A stretch of DNA of 64,000 nt from the NCBI GenBank assembly GCA_963691655.1, contig OY829328.1, positions 88,292,400 to 88,356,399 on the forward strand. Direction: 5' to 3'. This DNA comes from Toxonevra muliebris (lineage: Eukaryota; Arthropoda; Insecta; Diptera; Pallopteridae). The translations under genes and the position numbers were made by a program. A model generated the notes under the pieces. That model had not been told where the DNA came from, made no database searches, and saw only the letters and a program-made list of their open reading frames with translations. Below, in pieces: positions 63,738-64,000 of the stretch (positions are counted from its first letter, which is position 1; every line of letters begins with the position of its first letter).

Positions 63738-64000
63738 GTTTTATAGCTTAATTCTAAGTGATATTTGTCGTTGGTTTTGTGTAATAAATGTGAAGTTGGA
63801 TGAATTACTTGAGAAACAGAAGCGTCATGAAAACGAATATGATGAGAGCAATGAAGATGATGCACAAATTATGGCTTTAAACAAAACATATGCAGAATTG
63901 ATAGCAATCTTAAGAACACTGAAATCAGCTTATCAATTTCAAATGTTTTGGCTGTTGGCAGCATTCTTTGTTAATAAAGCCATCTCATGTTATTATTTGA
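63738..64000 (+). pseudogene. 5'-truncated gustatory receptor copy, cut by window end
   Basis: From 63738 the sequence aligns in frame with the middle of the exon 1 of members 2-4. It reads MFYSLILSDICRWFCVIN, then LDELLEKQKRHENEY, AELIAILRTLKSAYQFQMFW, and NKAISCYYL where paralogues have NNATSGYY. It stays open to the window edge. About 182 N-terminal codons, including the start and the first transmembrane segments, are missing, and the DNA in front is intergenic-type. It is most simply a pseudogene made by an incomplete duplication or a deletion. The internal Met could start a short protein, but this would lack half the receptor. The last exon, if kept, lies beyond the window. Confidence 0.75.

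Overview
The window is nuclear DNA from a higher fly, most likely a tephritid fruit fly. It is very AT-rich and gene-poor, has short 58-72 bp introns with GT/AG borders, and carries insect-specific chemoreceptor genes. It also holds a decayed non-LTR retrotransposon end, a nuclear copy of mitochondrial DNA (numt), and many short dipteran-type repeats. The species cannot be fixed from the sequence alone.

Layout. 1-27.5 kb is almost entirely non-coding. Weak candidates for 5' exons of larger genes lie at 1-258 and 515-683 (+) and near 20.0-20.5 kb (-). A broken LINE 3' end lies at 2.1 kb, degenerate 12-bp minisatellites at 13.7-14.9 kb, and inverted-repeat elements at 18.2 and 25.7 kb. At 27654-29687 (+) is a complete six-exon odorant receptor, closest to Drosophila Or24a. 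30-53 kb is again mostly non-coding, with a tRNA-like SINE (32.5 kb), a long inverted-repeat element (34.8-35.2 kb), a tandem repeat (38.6 kb), a 12-bp minisatellite (47.1 kb) and an ND5 numt (49.0-49.3 kb).

From 53 kb to the right edge is a gustatory receptor (Gr) region. It starts with one divergent Gr on the minus strand (53063-54384). Next is a minus-strand Gr (56621-57853) placed head-to-head with three tandem plus-strand paralogues (58887-60096, 60506-61718, 62198-63409), followed by a 5'-truncated fourth plus-strand copy cut by the window end. Every complete Gr gene has the same architecture: one long exon, one phase-0 intron of 63-72 bp, and a 50-53 codon last exon. I spliced all of them by hand, so the coding ends given here include the small last exon.

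How they work together. All recognisable genes are chemosensory receptors (one Or, five intact Grs, one damaged Gr). They are expected to be single-neuron membrane receptors rather than members of one pathway. Two short motifs recur through the window: one resembling the Su(Hw) insulator site, also placed next to the starts of the Or and of one Gr, and an unexplained TTACTCATACG motif. These are the most interesting non-genic signals.
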